64,000 nucleotides of DNA from Phycisphaerales bacterium (lineage in GTDB: Bacteria; Planctomycetota; Phycisphaerae; Phycisphaerales; UBA1924), in contig JAJDDF010000010.1 in assembly GCA_029260455.1 (NCBI GenBank), positions 29,865 through 93,864 of the forward strand. Reading direction: 5' to 3'. The notes beneath the pieces were generated by a model, which made no database searches, was not told the origin of the DNA, and saw nothing but the letters and a program-made list of their open reading frames with translations. Of this stretch, positions 40,078-48,968 are shown piece after piece (position 1 is the first letter of the stretch; every line of letters starts with the position of its first letter). The position numbers were made by a program, and so were the translations under genes.

Positions 40078-40869
40078 ATGTTCGATACGCACTGCCATCT
40101 CACTTTCGATGCCTACGACCCCGCCAAACGCGATGGCGGCGTTGCGGGCGTCTTGCGTGATGCTGCCGCCGCGGGGGTGCGCGGGTGTATCACGATTTCA
40201 ACAACCAGCGTGTCATGTCAGGAAGCGCTCGCGATCGCGGAGCAATACGACACCGTCTGGTGCAGTTCCGGTGTGCACCCCTTGCACAGCGATGAGGGGC
40301 CGCACGATTGGGAAGTGATCGTGCGTGTCGCGCGTCACCCGCGCTGCGTGGCGTGGGGTGAACTTGGTCTTGACAATCATTACAAAGAGCCCGAGAAATC
40401 GATTCAACTTGCGACCCTTGATGAACAGTTGAATGTGATCGTTGAGCATCGGGCAGATATTGACAAGCCAATTGTGATTCATTGCCGCGAGGCTTTTGAT
40501 GAACTGATTCCGATTCTCAAAGACACCGGCATTCCCGGCGAAAGGTTTGTCTTTCACTGCTTCACCGGCGGGCCCAAGGAGATGGAACAGGTGCTTGGCT
40601 TTGGCGCATGGGTGAGCTTTACGGGCGTGCTCACCTATCGCAATGCCAAAGAAGTACGCGAGGCTGCGAAGCTGATGCCCTTGGACCGCGTGATGGTGGA
40701 GACCGATGCGCCCTTCCTGACGCCTGATCCACACCGGGGGCAATGGCCCAACGAGCCCAAGCATGTTGTGCATGTCGCAAAAACACTTGCAGAAGCGCAT
40801 GGCATCGGGCGGCAGGAAATGGAACGCATTCTTGATGCAAATGCGATTCGGTTTTTTGGGATTGGCTAA
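40078..40869 (+). CDS. tatD: TatD-family metal-dependent deoxyribonuclease
   Basis: 263 residues. The amidohydrolase-fold nuclease begins FDTHCHLTFD (HxH metal pair), then has GELGLDN, PIVIHCREAFDEL, FHCFTGGPKE and METDAPFLTPDPHRG, which are the metal ligands and substrate-binding loops of YcfH/TatD proteins, which act as 3'-5' exonucleases or DNases. The GGAG ribosome-binding site sits 6 bp before the ATG at 40078. A repeat region follows. Confidence 0.95.
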   Translation: MFDTHCHLTFDAYDPAKRDGGVAGVLRDAAAAGVRGCITISTTSVSCQEALAIAEQYDTVWCSSGVHPLHSDEGPHDWEVIVRVARHPRCVAWGELGLDNHYKEPEKSIQLATLDEQLNVIVEHRADIDKPIVIHCREAFDELIPILKDTGIPGERFVFHCFTGGPKEMEQVLGFGAWVSFTGVLTYRNAKEVREAAKLMPLDRVMVETDAPFLTPDPHRGQWPNEPKHVVHVAKTLAEAHGIGRQEMERILDANAIRFFGIG

Positions 40870-40874
40870 CAAGA

Positions 40875-41064
40875 ACGTGGCCTTCACCCCGACAAGTCGG
40901 GACTCAGACCACGGCACCCGAACAATGACATGCGGCGGGTGGCCCGGTTTGCTTGTCAAACCGGGTTTGAGTGAGGCACATTTATCTCGGGCACCCAACA
41001 AAGACCCCCTCACCCGATCCGACTTCGTCGGACCACCCTCTCCCAGTGGGAGAGGGAGTAAGAC
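40875..41064. repeat. Intergenic mosaic repeat E-F-B
   Basis: E (40876-40920, CCCCGACAAGTCGGGACTC), F (40935-40967, with the perfect CCCGGTTTG/CAAACCGGG hairpin) and B (41001-41064), ending at the stop of the ThiF-like gene. No gene lies in the gap. Confidence 0.85.
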
Positions 41065-41067
41065 CAA

Positions 41068-42192
41068 TCACGCCCCTACGAACCGTGCATAGAGCGCACG
41101 GGCACGGTCGGGCTTGCGCGTGCCGTGAATAATCGCCCGGCCGTCGGTAAAGACGCTCAGACGCACAGCACCATCGCCCGCATCCGTCATCTCACCTGCA
41201 AGTTCGCCCTTGAGTAAATATGGCGTCACCGAGAACTCGCCCAATTCGTGCAAACGATTGGCAAGCGCTGGCAGGTCAATCGCGTGGCGCTCATTACCGA
41301 TGGGCGTGACCTGCACCGCATCACTACCACACAGAACCGTCGATGACGGCGACAGTGCATCGAGGAACTCGAATTGACGTGCGCAGCAACATGGGCACTC
41401 CGGTGACTGTTGGTGCTCACCCATATCCAGCCGCTTGAAATCGCACTGCCAGGGATCAAATTCGAGCACATGCCGGCGCAGCAGATCAAAGCGACCAAGA
41501 ATGATCTTCATCGATTCAACGGCCTGGAAACACGCAACGGCAGCAGACACAGGCCCAAGCACACCCGCGGTGTCGCATGTCTCAGTCGAACCCGGCGGGG
41601 GCATATCAATAAGGCAGCGCAGACACGGGCCCGGCGTCCACAGTGGTGTCGAATCATCGGGCGCTGGCGCTGGGAGAATGGTCGCAAGCATGCCGCGCGT
41701 TGCAATCGCACCCGCGTAAACGAGCGGGATGCCCTGCTTGACCGCGATGTCATTGAGCAGAAAGCGGGTTTCAAAGTTGTCGGTGCCATCAAGGATGACG
41801 GTCGGGTGCTGTTCACCCAGAACGTCCAATATGGACTGTGCGGTGCAATCCGCAACGATTGGCGTCACATGTACATCGAAATTGATGCGTTTGATGGCCT
41901 CAGCAGCGGCGATTGCCTTAGGCGTACATTTTTCCACATCGTCAGCAACAAAAAGCATTTGGCGATGCAAATTGGTCCATTCCACGACATCGCGATCAAT
42001 CAGACGAAGCTCGCCACCACTGCGACTGAGCCCCACACCCGCCCGCGCGAGAAGCTCAGCGGCAACTGATCCGAGCGCGCCGCACCCGACAATCACGACG
42101 CGCGCCGCAGCGAATTTCGCCTGACCGTCTGCGCCAATATCATGCAGGAGCAACTGGCGTGTGTATCGGTTTTCGCTTGGAATAGCGGGCAT
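41068..42192 (-). CDS. ThiF/MoeB-family adenylyltransferase
   Basis: 374 residues. The E1-like fold: RYTRQLLLHDIG, VVIVGCGALGSVAAELLARAG (nucleotide loop), DRDVVEWTNLHRQ, LDGTDNFETRFLLND. Four zinc cysteines are visible as PCLRCL and CPCC. A C-terminal domain (about 280-374) ends DGRAIIHGTRKPDRARALYARFVG, as in ThiF- and MoeB-like enzymes that activate sulfur-carrier proteins. No rhodanese domain is present. The sulfur-carrier partner is not nearby. Separated from ribBA by a terminator at 42228. Confidence 0.92.
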   Translation of the reverse strand: MPAIPSENRYTRQLLLHDIGADGQAKFAAARVVIVGCGALGSVAAELLARAGVGLSRSGGELRLIDRDVVEWTNLHRQMLFVADDVEKCTPKAIAAAEAIKRINFDVHVTPIVADCTAQSILDVLGEQHPTVILDGTDNFETRFLLNDIAVKQGIPLVYAGAIATRGMLATILPAPAPDDSTPLWTPGPCLRCLIDMPPPGSTETCDTAGVLGPVSAAVACFQAVESMKIILGRFDLLRRHVLEFDPWQCDFKRLDMGEHQQSPECPCCCARQFEFLDALSPSSTVLCGSDAVQVTPIGNERHAIDLPALANRLHELGEFSVTPYLLKGELAGEMTDAGDGAVRLSVFTDGRAIIHGTRKPDRARALYARFVGA

Positions 42193-42227
42193 AACAGGAA
42201 AACTGTAGCACGAAAACAGTATGGAGA

Positions 42228-42256
42228 AATAAAAACGGCCCCGTGATTGGGGCCGC
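42228..42256 (-). terminator. Intrinsic terminator downstream of ribBA
   Basis: Perfect 7-bp stem CGGCCCC/GGGGCCG with a 6-base loop, followed on the minus strand by TTTTTAT. It is located about 85 bp after the ribBA stop and serves the nif3-like/ribBA operon. Confidence 0.85.
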
Positions 42257-42340
42257 TGAGTGTTCGCTTGTGTGCACCAGGAAAGTCGGAGCGAATTTCC
42301 TGAAATGAGTCACGCCAATGCGAGACACTGTAGATGTCGG

Positions 42341-43528
42341 TCAGTGTAGATCAACTTGCTCAACAATCTCAAGTCCAAAGGCATCAAGGCCCGGAAGTTC
42401 CTTCGGATGATTCGTCAGCAATCGTAAGCGCGACAACCCCAGATCGCGCAGGATCTGTCCACCAATACCGAATTCGCGCAAGTGCATCGGCACCTGACTT
42501 GAGATATCGCTCGTTGCACCATTGGGGCGGCGCATTTTGGTCAGACGTTGCGATAAACCGTCGCCAGTGCCCTCAGGACGCATATAGACGACCGCACCGC
42601 GTCCTTCGTCTTGAATGCGGCGCAGGGCTGCATGAAGCATGTGAGGCGTCTTTCCATCCTGCAACGCGTTCACATCGTGAAAGACATCTCCAAGCAGATC
42701 ACGCCGGTGCATGCGAATCAACGTCGGTTCTTCACATTTCTCAACTTCGCCTGACCCATCAAGGGCGCCAATGCCCCCAACCGTGAGCGCAAGCTGCGGC
42801 AGGGCATCAACCGCAGAGTCATACGCGATGAGGTTGAACTCACCAAATGCTGTGCGAACAAGCGTGCCGGAGATGGGCTCCATGCGTTTGATGAGACTCT
42901 CGCGTGCGATGCGATGCTCGATGATCTGGGCGACAGAACACATTTTGAGTTCGTGTTTCGCGCAAAATGCTTCAAGATCAGGTCGCCGGGCCATTTCGCC
43001 ATCGTCGCGCATGATTTCGATCAGCACCGCCTGCGGGCGCAACCCCGCGAGTCGGCACAGGTCCACAGAACCCTCGGTCTGCCCGATGCGCACCAGCACG
43101 CCGCCATCGCGCGAGCGCAGCGGGTTGATGTGCCCGGGGCGGACGAATTCATCAGCGCCGTATGCAGGATCAATTGCCATCTGGATGCACTTGGCGCGTT
43201 CATGGGCGGAGACGCCTGTGGTGAAGCCGTGATTGGGATGCCCATCGATTGAAATCGTAAATGGCGTGCCCCGGACGGACGTGTTCTTCGGGCTCTGGGG
43301 TGGCAGATCGAGACGGTCGCAATCGCTTTCCGTCAGGCAGAGGCACAAATACCCCCGTGCGTGCGTCAGCATGAACGTGATCACATCCGGCGTGATGAAT
43401 TGCGCGGGGATCACCAGATCGCCTTCATTCTCACGATCTTCATCATCAACGAGCACGACCATCTTGCCCGCGCACAGGTCTTCAAGAACTTCGGGGATTG
43501 TGGCAAGCGGCGTCATGGTCTGCATCAT
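42341..43528 (-). CDS. ribBA: RibBA-like protein with a degenerate GTP cyclohydrolase II domain
   Basis: 395 residues. The N-terminal 3,4-dihydroxy-2-butanone 4-phosphate synthase half (about 1-210) is intact: VDDEDRENEGDLV, FTTGVSAHERA, VRPGHINPLRSRDGGVL, TEGSVDLCRLAG, IMRDDGEMAR. The C-terminal half has the GTP cyclohydrolase II layout but lacks its three zinc cysteines (reading MHRRDLLGDVFHDVN) and its catalytic arginine (EGTGDGL rather than EGRGIGL). RibB activity is expected; RibA activity is not. Start at ATG 43528, overlapping the nif3 stop by ATGA. Confidence 0.9.
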   Translation of the reverse strand: MMQTMTPLATIPEVLEDLCAGKMVVLVDDEDRENEGDLVIPAQFITPDVITFMLTHARGYLCLCLTESDCDRLDLPPQSPKNTSVRGTPFTISIDGHPNHGFTTGVSAHERAKCIQMAIDPAYGADEFVRPGHINPLRSRDGGVLVRIGQTEGSVDLCRLAGLRPQAVLIEIMRDDGEMARRPDLEAFCAKHELKMCSVAQIIEHRIARESLIKRMEPISGTLVRTAFGEFNLIAYDSAVDALPQLALTVGGIGALDGSGEVEKCEEPTLIRMHRRDLLGDVFHDVNALQDGKTPHMLHAALRRIQDEGRGAVVYMRPEGTGDGLSQRLTKMRRPNGATSDISSQVPMHLREFGIGGQILRDLGLSRLRLLTNHPKELPGLDAFGLEIVEQVDLH

Positions 43529-44667
43529 CCCAACATGATACGCAGCGGGGCGCAATCGGTCTTCGCAACAACGATGTCGTGGTTGATACCTTCCGCAGCA
43601 ATGCGTTTTGCAAGCGTTGGCAGGTAGGGCCGCTCGGTTTCGGTATGACCGGCGAGGGCCACGGAAAGCCCGCGCTCAAGTGATCCAAGCACCGCGTGAT
43701 GGGTCATCTCACCCGTGACAAAAAGATCGGCACCCGCAACCGCCGCAGCCTCGGCAAGTGAACCCCCGGAACCAGGACAGACGGCAACACGCTGGATGTG
43801 CTTTGCCGGGTCGTCCGCATATTTCATCGACGAAATGCCCAGACGCTTGGCAATTCGCGCGATGATGTCCTTCGCTGGTTCAGCTTTGGCAAGCGTGCCG
43901 ATCCGCCCGGCGCCAACGCCAGCATCTGGTGCATCCGCGAGCCCATACACATCAAAGGCAGGTTCTTCGTATGGGTGCGCTGTGCGCAGGGCTGCGATGA
44001 CCTCGGGCAGGTTGTGCTGCGGCGAAATCATTTCCAGCCGCATCTCGCCGACGTGTTCGAGTTCGCCTTTGGTGCCAACTGCGGGATTGGTCGTTTCGCT
44101 ACCAAGAAACGTGCCCGTGCCATCGACGCGAAATGAACAGTTGGTGTACTTGCCGATGTTGCCCGCACCAGCATTCGCCATCGCATCGGCAACCGCATCC
44201 ACTGAAGTCAACGGCACAAACGTGACCACCTTGAATGATGATGATGCGGGCATGTACGGCTGCAGCGCACCGCGATCTGTGATGTCTGCGGCCTTGGGCG
44301 CGCACTGCTCCAGAAGCCAGTCGGCTAGTCCATTGGGGGCGGCATCGAGGGCGGTGTGCGGCGAAACAATCCCGACCCGACGGGCAGCAAATTCGAGAAC
44401 GGTCATTCCTGCGCGATCGGCAGGAGTGAATCGTTTCATTGCTGAGAAGATTGGCGGGTGATACGCCACCACCGCTGAGGCATTGACCGCAGCGACTTCC
44501 TCAAGCACCGCGCTGGTCAGGTCAATCGTGAGCAGGATCGGTCCCGGCCCCAGCACCCACGCGGGATCGCCTAAAATGAGACCAGCATTGTCCCAAGGCG
44601 CTGCGAGCTTTTCTGGAGCGATTCTGGCAACACAAGCCTGCAGGTCCGAGAGTGTCATCATGGGCAT
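43525..44667 (-). CDS. Nif3-like (YbgI/YqfO) dinuclear metal protein
   Basis: About 380 residues. Metal ligands of the Nif3 fold are visible: AYHPPIFS, SPHTALD, VTGEMTHHAVL and AGHTETERPYL. A PII/CutA-like middle domain (about residues 140-250, with HPYEEPAFDVY) makes it the longer YqfO type. The family has a dinuclear site and is proposed to act as a GTP cyclohydrolase-like hydrolase or an NIF3 partner; the biological function is unsettled. The ATG at 44667 follows GGAAGGG. Coupled to ribBA. A link to riboflavin synthesis is only suggested by this pairing. Confidence 0.9.
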   Translation of the reverse strand: MPMMTLSDLQACVARIAPEKLAAPWDNAGLILGDPAWVLGPGPILLTIDLTSAVLEEVAAVNASAVVAYHPPIFSAMKRFTPADRAGMTVLEFAARRVGIVSPHTALDAAPNGLADWLLEQCAPKAADITDRGALQPYMPASSSFKVVTFVPLTSVDAVADAMANAGAGNIGKYTNCSFRVDGTGTFLGSETTNPAVGTKGELEHVGEMRLEMISPQHNLPEVIAALRTAHPYEEPAFDVYGLADAPDAGVGAGRIGTLAKAEPAKDIIARIAKRLGISSMKYADDPAKHIQRVAVCPGSGGSLAEAAAVAGADLFVTGEMTHHAVLGSLERGLSVALAGHTETERPYLPTLAKRIAAEGINHDIVVAKTDCAPLRIMLG

Positions 44668-44840
44668 TCGGCACAACCCTTCCAGAGGGCAAAAAGGCAC
44701 CTGAAACAGTCCCTGCAACGTCTGCGGACCGGGGCCCCTCACGGCCGACAATACCTCAATAGAGTGTCTCTCGGTTTCGAGACACCGGCGGGCGGAGCCA
44801 GCCACCACGCGGGCACGCCCTCATTGGAGGGAGCGTTTCA

Positions 44841-46397
44841 TTGAGCGGAGTCCAGGAAAGTATTGGTCGTCCCGCAGCACGCAAGACACGCCGACCTGCG
44901 CGTCCGGCCCAGACCACCAAAAAGGGCACCCCTGCGCCCGGTGAGGCAGACGCCATCGCGAAATCGCCCAACACCAAGGTGAAGACCTTCGTGCTTGATA
45001 CGTCGGTGCTGCTCCACAACCCGGCGGCGCTGTTCGTCTTTGAAGACAACAACATTGTCATTCCCTTTGCGGTGCTCGAAGAGATCGACAAGTTCAAGGG
45101 CGTCTCCAATGATGTCGGTCGCAATGCGCGCCAGTGTGTGCGCTATCTGGATCGACTGCGTGAATCGGGGCGCCTCACCGATGGCGTCCCGCTTGTCGAG
45201 GCCTATCCCGAAACGACGCGCCGAGGAGACAATCGCCCCAATACACCTCCGAGCGGCTCACTGCGCATTGATGCAACCCAACACAAGCGCCCAGACGCAA
45301 TCAATATTGATACGGCGGACAATCGCATCATCGCAAGCGCATGGGTGCTGCACGAAAAAGGTGAGAATGTTGTTTTCATCTCCAAAGACATCAACGCCCG
45401 CATCAAGAGTGATGCGCTGGGTATTGCCGCTGAAGATTTTGAGAATCAAAAAGTTGATATCGACACGCTGTACACCGGCTATCGCACACTGACGGTGGAC
45501 AGTGATGTTATTGATCGCCTGTACGCCGAAAAAATGCTTGCTATCACAGAACTTGAAGCATCGCTTCCGCCAACAGAAAATGGCGATAGCAACGGACGGT
45601 TACATGGCATTGCCCCGAACGAATTTTTGCTCATCGTTGATGCGGGTGATGACTCGCACACGGGGCTAGCGCGCCGCCTTGCAGATACCGAACATGTGAT
45701 TCCGGTGTCGTCGCCGCGCAGACCGGTCTTTGGCATCATGGCGCGCAATGTGCAGCAGACTATGGCTCTTGATCTGCTGCTCGATGATGAAGTGCGCCTG
45801 ATCACCATGATCGGGAGCGCCGGCACCGGCAAGACCCTGCTCGCAGTTGCGGCGGGGATGACCAAGGTTTTCAACGATGAGGCCTATGAAAAGCTGCTCG
45901 TGGCGCGACCCATCATGCCCATGGGGCGCGATATCGGGTATCTGCCCGGCGACAAGGATGAAAAACTGATCAGTTGGATGCAGCCCATTTTCGACAATCT
46001 GTCATACCTGTTATCTACGCGCGGGCATCCGATGCAGGCCCCAGATAGTCACACGACCGAACAGCGGATCAATCGGCTCATAGGCGATGGGCGACTTGTC
46101 CTTGAACCTTTGACCTATATCCGGGGGCGCTCGATCCCGCACCAATTCATGATCGTTGATGAAGCCCAGAACCTGAGCCCGCATGAAGTAAAGACCATTG
46201 TCTCGCGCGTCGGCGAAGGCACGAAGATTGTCCTCACCGGCGACATCGAGCAGATTGACAATCCCTATCTCGATGGCTCATCCAATGGCTTGTCGTATCT
46301 CGTCGAGCGCATGAAAGACTCGGGGCTCGTCGGGCATGTCACTCTGCAGAAGAGTGAGCGGAGCAATCTTGCTTCACTTGCGACTGATCTACTGTAG
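44841..46397 (+). CDS. PhoH-like protein with PIN domain
   Basis: 518 residues. An N-terminal PIN domain (FVLDTSVLLHNP, about 50-180) is joined to a PhoH ATPase domain with Walker A GSAGTGKTLLA and Walker B FMIVDEAQNLSPHEVKT (about 300-518), the PhoH2/YlaK architecture. In other bacteria these act as RNA helicases/ribonucleases, sometimes within PhoAT toxin-antitoxin pairs; no small antitoxin gene is visible immediately upstream. TTG start with GGAGGG upstream. Its 3' end overlaps the flippase-like gene on the opposite strand by 59 bp. Confidence 0.93.
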   Translation: MSGVQESIGRPAARKTRRPARPAQTTKKGTPAPGEADAIAKSPNTKVKTFVLDTSVLLHNPAALFVFEDNNIVIPFAVLEEIDKFKGVSNDVGRNARQCVRYLDRLRESGRLTDGVPLVEAYPETTRRGDNRPNTPPSGSLRIDATQHKRPDAINIDTADNRIIASAWVLHEKGENVVFISKDINARIKSDALGIAAEDFENQKVDIDTLYTGYRTLTVDSDVIDRLYAEKMLAITELEASLPPTENGDSNGRLHGIAPNEFLLIVDAGDDSHTGLARRLADTEHVIPVSSPRRPVFGIMARNVQQTMALDLLLDDEVRLITMIGSAGTGKTLLAVAAGMTKVFNDEAYEKLLVARPIMPMGRDIGYLPGDKDEKLISWMQPIFDNLSYLLSTRGHPMQAPDSHTTEQRINRLIGDGRLVLEPLTYIRGRSIPHQFMIVDEAQNLSPHEVKTIVSRVGEGTKIVLTGDIEQIDNPYLDGSSNGLSYLVERMKDSGLVGHVTLQKSERSNLASLATDLL

Positions 46398-47412
46398 ACG
46401 CTGCGTTCGCATCGAGAATCCCCCGTTTTTTCCAGGGACGCACACTCATGCTGCCCGCAAGGGCGATGAGCCCCGCGATCACCAGTTCAGAAAACGTGAC
46501 CAACAAGGTGATGGTCATGATGGGCTCAAGGTCCAGGCCAACTGCTTCGCCCACCAGCGCCACCCCCCACTCGCGCACCCCTAGTGCGCCGACGGGCGCG
46601 ACGACGGAGAGGAAGACGAATGTCGCCGCGAGGATGATCGCAGGCCCGACATCAATTGGGGTGCCCAGAATAATGGCACTTGCAATTGAAAAACGAATCG
46701 CAAGAAGCGCCATTTCGGTTGTGCGCGATATGCCGTGCATGATCACAGCTGATGGGCGCGAGGTGATGTCATCTGCGTGCAAGATCAGGCGCGAGGCGCG
46801 CCCTTTCAAGGCGCCTCGTTTGGTCCAGCAACTGAAACGCCACCCGCCGACATGTGTTGCCAAGACCGATGCGCCGAACGCAACCCACCACCACATGTCG
46901 ACTTCGCCGCGCCACAGACTCACCCCCGCAAGCGGCATAAGACTCGCAGCACCAAGTGCGGTCACCGCGCTCACCCATGAAAATATAAGTTTGAATGAAA
47001 GTACATCGATGCGATGATGCAGCACGATGCGCATCGCAAAACCAACTTTGAATGGCAACACAGTCAACACCATCGCGATTGCGTTGACGGTCAGCACGTT
47101 GAGCAGGCGAATCCGTCGAACCGGGAGCAACGTCAACCAGAACGTACACCCAACAACCAGCACGCCTGCGAATGTAGCCGCGGCTAAGAAAAATACCAGT
47201 CGGGGTGAGGCCTGCATGAGACGCGTACGTGCTTCGGCGTTTTCGGTCGAAAAAACAAGCGATACCGCCCAGATGAGCAGCGCCACACCGATCACTGCGC
47301 CAACCGCCTGCAACGCTTTATTTTTTCGCCCCCCGGGCTCCAATAGCGCAAGCACGCCGCCTGCGCGATGCGGCGAAACCAGGGCACCCTCGGAATCGGA
47401 TCGGTTGTTCAC
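46339..47412 (-). CDS. Lysylphosphatidylglycerol synthase-like / flippase-like membrane protein
   Basis: 357 residues, about 8 hydrophobic helices. The pattern of helices, basic loops and the region VLTVLPFKVGFAMRI, APVGALGVREWG near residue 265 resembles the LPG-synthase transmembrane-region (UPF0104) family, which includes flippase-like proteins. The enzymatic MprF domain is absent. The last 59 bp overlap phoH convergently. It is divergent from mntR by 44 bp, so the shared promoter region may be regulated by manganese; that is a guess. Confidence 0.75.
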   Translation of the reverse strand: MNNRSDSEGALVSPHRAGGVLALLEPGGRKNKALQAVGAVIGVALLIWAVSLVFSTENAEARTRLMQASPRLVFFLAAATFAGVLVVGCTFWLTLLPVRRIRLLNVLTVNAIAMVLTVLPFKVGFAMRIVLHHRIDVLSFKLIFSWVSAVTALGAASLMPLAGVSLWRGEVDMWWWVAFGASVLATHVGGWRFSCWTKRGALKGRASRLILHADDITSRPSAVIMHGISRTTEMALLAIRFSIASAIILGTPIDVGPAIILAATFVFLSVVAPVGALGVREWGVALVGEAVGLDLEPIMTITLLVTFSELVIAGLIALAGSMSVRPWKKRGILDANAASTVDQSQVKQDCSAHSSAE

Positions 47413-47456
47413 GGGAGAAGCCTACCGCGTTGCATCAGGAGTGGTAGTATCGGTAG

Positions 47457-47879
47457 ATGGATTCCCACCCCGCTCAAGGTCAGGCATCAAGTCGGTTCAA
47501 ACGCACTCGCGCGGATCACCGCGATGAAACCGCTGAGGACTATGTCGAAGCGGTTGCCGAACTTGCAGAGCAAGAGGGCGAGGCCCGGGTGCGCGACCTT
47601 GCCACATTGATGGGTGTAAGCCATGTCACCGTCTCGCGGATCGTCGCGCGGCTGTGCGACCTTGGTTTGATGACCACTGAACCGCGCCGCCCCATCTTCC
47701 TGACCGACAAAGGCACGGCGATGGCAGAGGCCTCGCGCCAGCGCCATATCGTAGTTGTCGATTTTCTGAAATCTCTAGGCGTGCATGAAGACACCGCAAA
47801 TCTCGATGCCGAGGGGATCGAGCATCATGTCAGCGCGGAAACACTCGAAGCGATGCGCCAGTTCCTTGCTAAAAGCTGA
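47457..47879 (+). CDS. mntR: Manganese-responsive regulator MntR (DtxR family)
   Basis: 140 residues. The winged helix EDYVEAVAEL, RDLATLMGVSHVTVSRIVARL, is followed by the dimerisation and metal region RQRHIVVVDFLKSLGV and EGIEHHVSAETLEAM, close to the E. coli-type MntR. Metal-binding His and Glu residues are present. MntR represses manganese uptake genes. No mntH or ABC permease is next to it. No clear operator was recognised in the 44-bp divergent gap. Confidence 0.93.
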   Translation: MDSHPAQGQASSRFKRTRADHRDETAEDYVEAVAELAEQEGEARVRDLATLMGVSHVTVSRIVARLCDLGLMTTEPRRPIFLTDKGTAMAEASRQRHIVVVDFLKSLGVHEDTANLDAEGIEHHVSAETLEAMRQFLAKS

Positions 47880-47894
47880 TCCACCGCTCGCCGC

Positions 47895-48839
47895 TCATTG
47901 TGTGCGTTTGAATTTCACACTGAGTACCTGCTTCTGGTGCAGTTCAACTTCTTCGAGCTGCCATGTGCTTGTCATGATCATGTTGCTCTTGCGCGAATCC
48001 ATGCGGCCGGTACGCACATCCCATTGTGTTATTGCTGTGCTGGTGTAATCATCCACGCTGATCGTTGGCCGCGCCGGGTCAGCCGTTGACGGGCGACGGA
48101 CACTGACTGATCCCTTGGCGGACAATGTGGCCATATTCTCTATGGCAATTTCAAGCTTTACTTCATCTGTAAAATCAAGCACCGCGACCGGCGGCACATC
48201 AACTGACCATGCGTTTTGCCACCCATCGCCGACGCGCCGTGAACTTCCCGCAGCCCCATCTGCACTAAAAATTGATTCGAGCAGATGTTCGATCTGCCCC
48301 GGCGCAAGCTGACCGAGCAAGCGTGGATCAGGATCATCGAGCGCCGCGATGGCTTGCACAACCTGCTCTAGGCCTTTGACGTTCTCCACTTCGCCGGTAG
48401 ACGTCACAGAAAACGTGATCACCGAGACTTCAAGGAGACGCTCGATATTGATGAGCGCCTGCTGCGCTTCGTCATCTGGATCTGGGGGTTCTATCGAGGG
48501 AATGCTCAGCGTAACCCTGCGCGCATCATCACCGGTGCCATCAGACAAGCCCATGGTTGCCTCTTGAATGCGCATAGTAAGTTCTGCATTGCCAGCCTGT
48601 TGTGGTTGACGCACAGTGAAAGCGAGTTTCATTCGATGATTCGACGATTGGGTCTCAAGAGGGCGCTCACCCATCTGCTGTTCAACGATGAGTTGCATCG
48701 TGTACAGGTAGGAAAAGACTTCCCCGTCCATTGTAAAATTAAGCGGGATTTGCGTCGGTGCAACATCCTGGGCTTTCGCCAGTGGTGCAAGACCAAGTGC
48801 CATACCAATAAGGGCCATCGCAGCGATCCATGTTTTCAT
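47895..48839 (-). CDS. Secreted protein of unknown function
   Basis: 314 residues. A signal peptide (ending AKA, cleavage near residue 23) precedes a beta-rich mature domain with FSYLYTMQLIVEQQMG, acidic stretch near residue 115 and a C-terminal half with TWQLEEVELHQ. No lipobox is seen, so it is probably periplasmic. The layout resembles DUF6263-type proteins, by memory only. Convergent with mntR, with only 15 bp between stops. Confidence 0.75.
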   Translation of the reverse strand: MKTWIAAMALIGMALGLAPLAKAQDVAPTQIPLNFTMDGEVFSYLYTMQLIVEQQMGERPLETQSSNHRMKLAFTVRQPQQAGNAELTMRIQEATMGLSDGTGDDARRVTLSIPSIEPPDPDDEAQQALINIERLLEVSVITFSVTSTGEVENVKGLEQVVQAIAALDDPDPRLLGQLAPGQIEHLLESIFSADGAAGSSRRVGDGWQNAWSVDVPPVAVLDFTDEVKLEIAIENMATLSAKGSVSVRRPSTADPARPTISVDDYTSTAITQWDVRTGRMDSRKSNMIMTSTWQLEEVELHQKQVLSVKFKRTQ

Positions 48840-48968
48840 CGCGAGTCTCCATTTCGGGGCGTGATCTGTGGTGCCGTGGCTTCAACTCCACTCAATCGAA
48901 GCCGCAGGGAAAGAGTGTAGGCGCTCAGCGAATCAATGTGGACCCAAGGGCCTTATCATTGCCGCCCC

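Noticed and set aside
36000..41064. CRISPR array
   Set aside because: The repeats are non-identical, of different families and irregularly spaced; no cas gene is present.
44841..46397. PhoAT-type toxin-antitoxin operon around the PIN-PhoH gene
   Set aside because: No small antitoxin gene precedes it; the upstream gene is divergent and encodes a Nif3-like protein.
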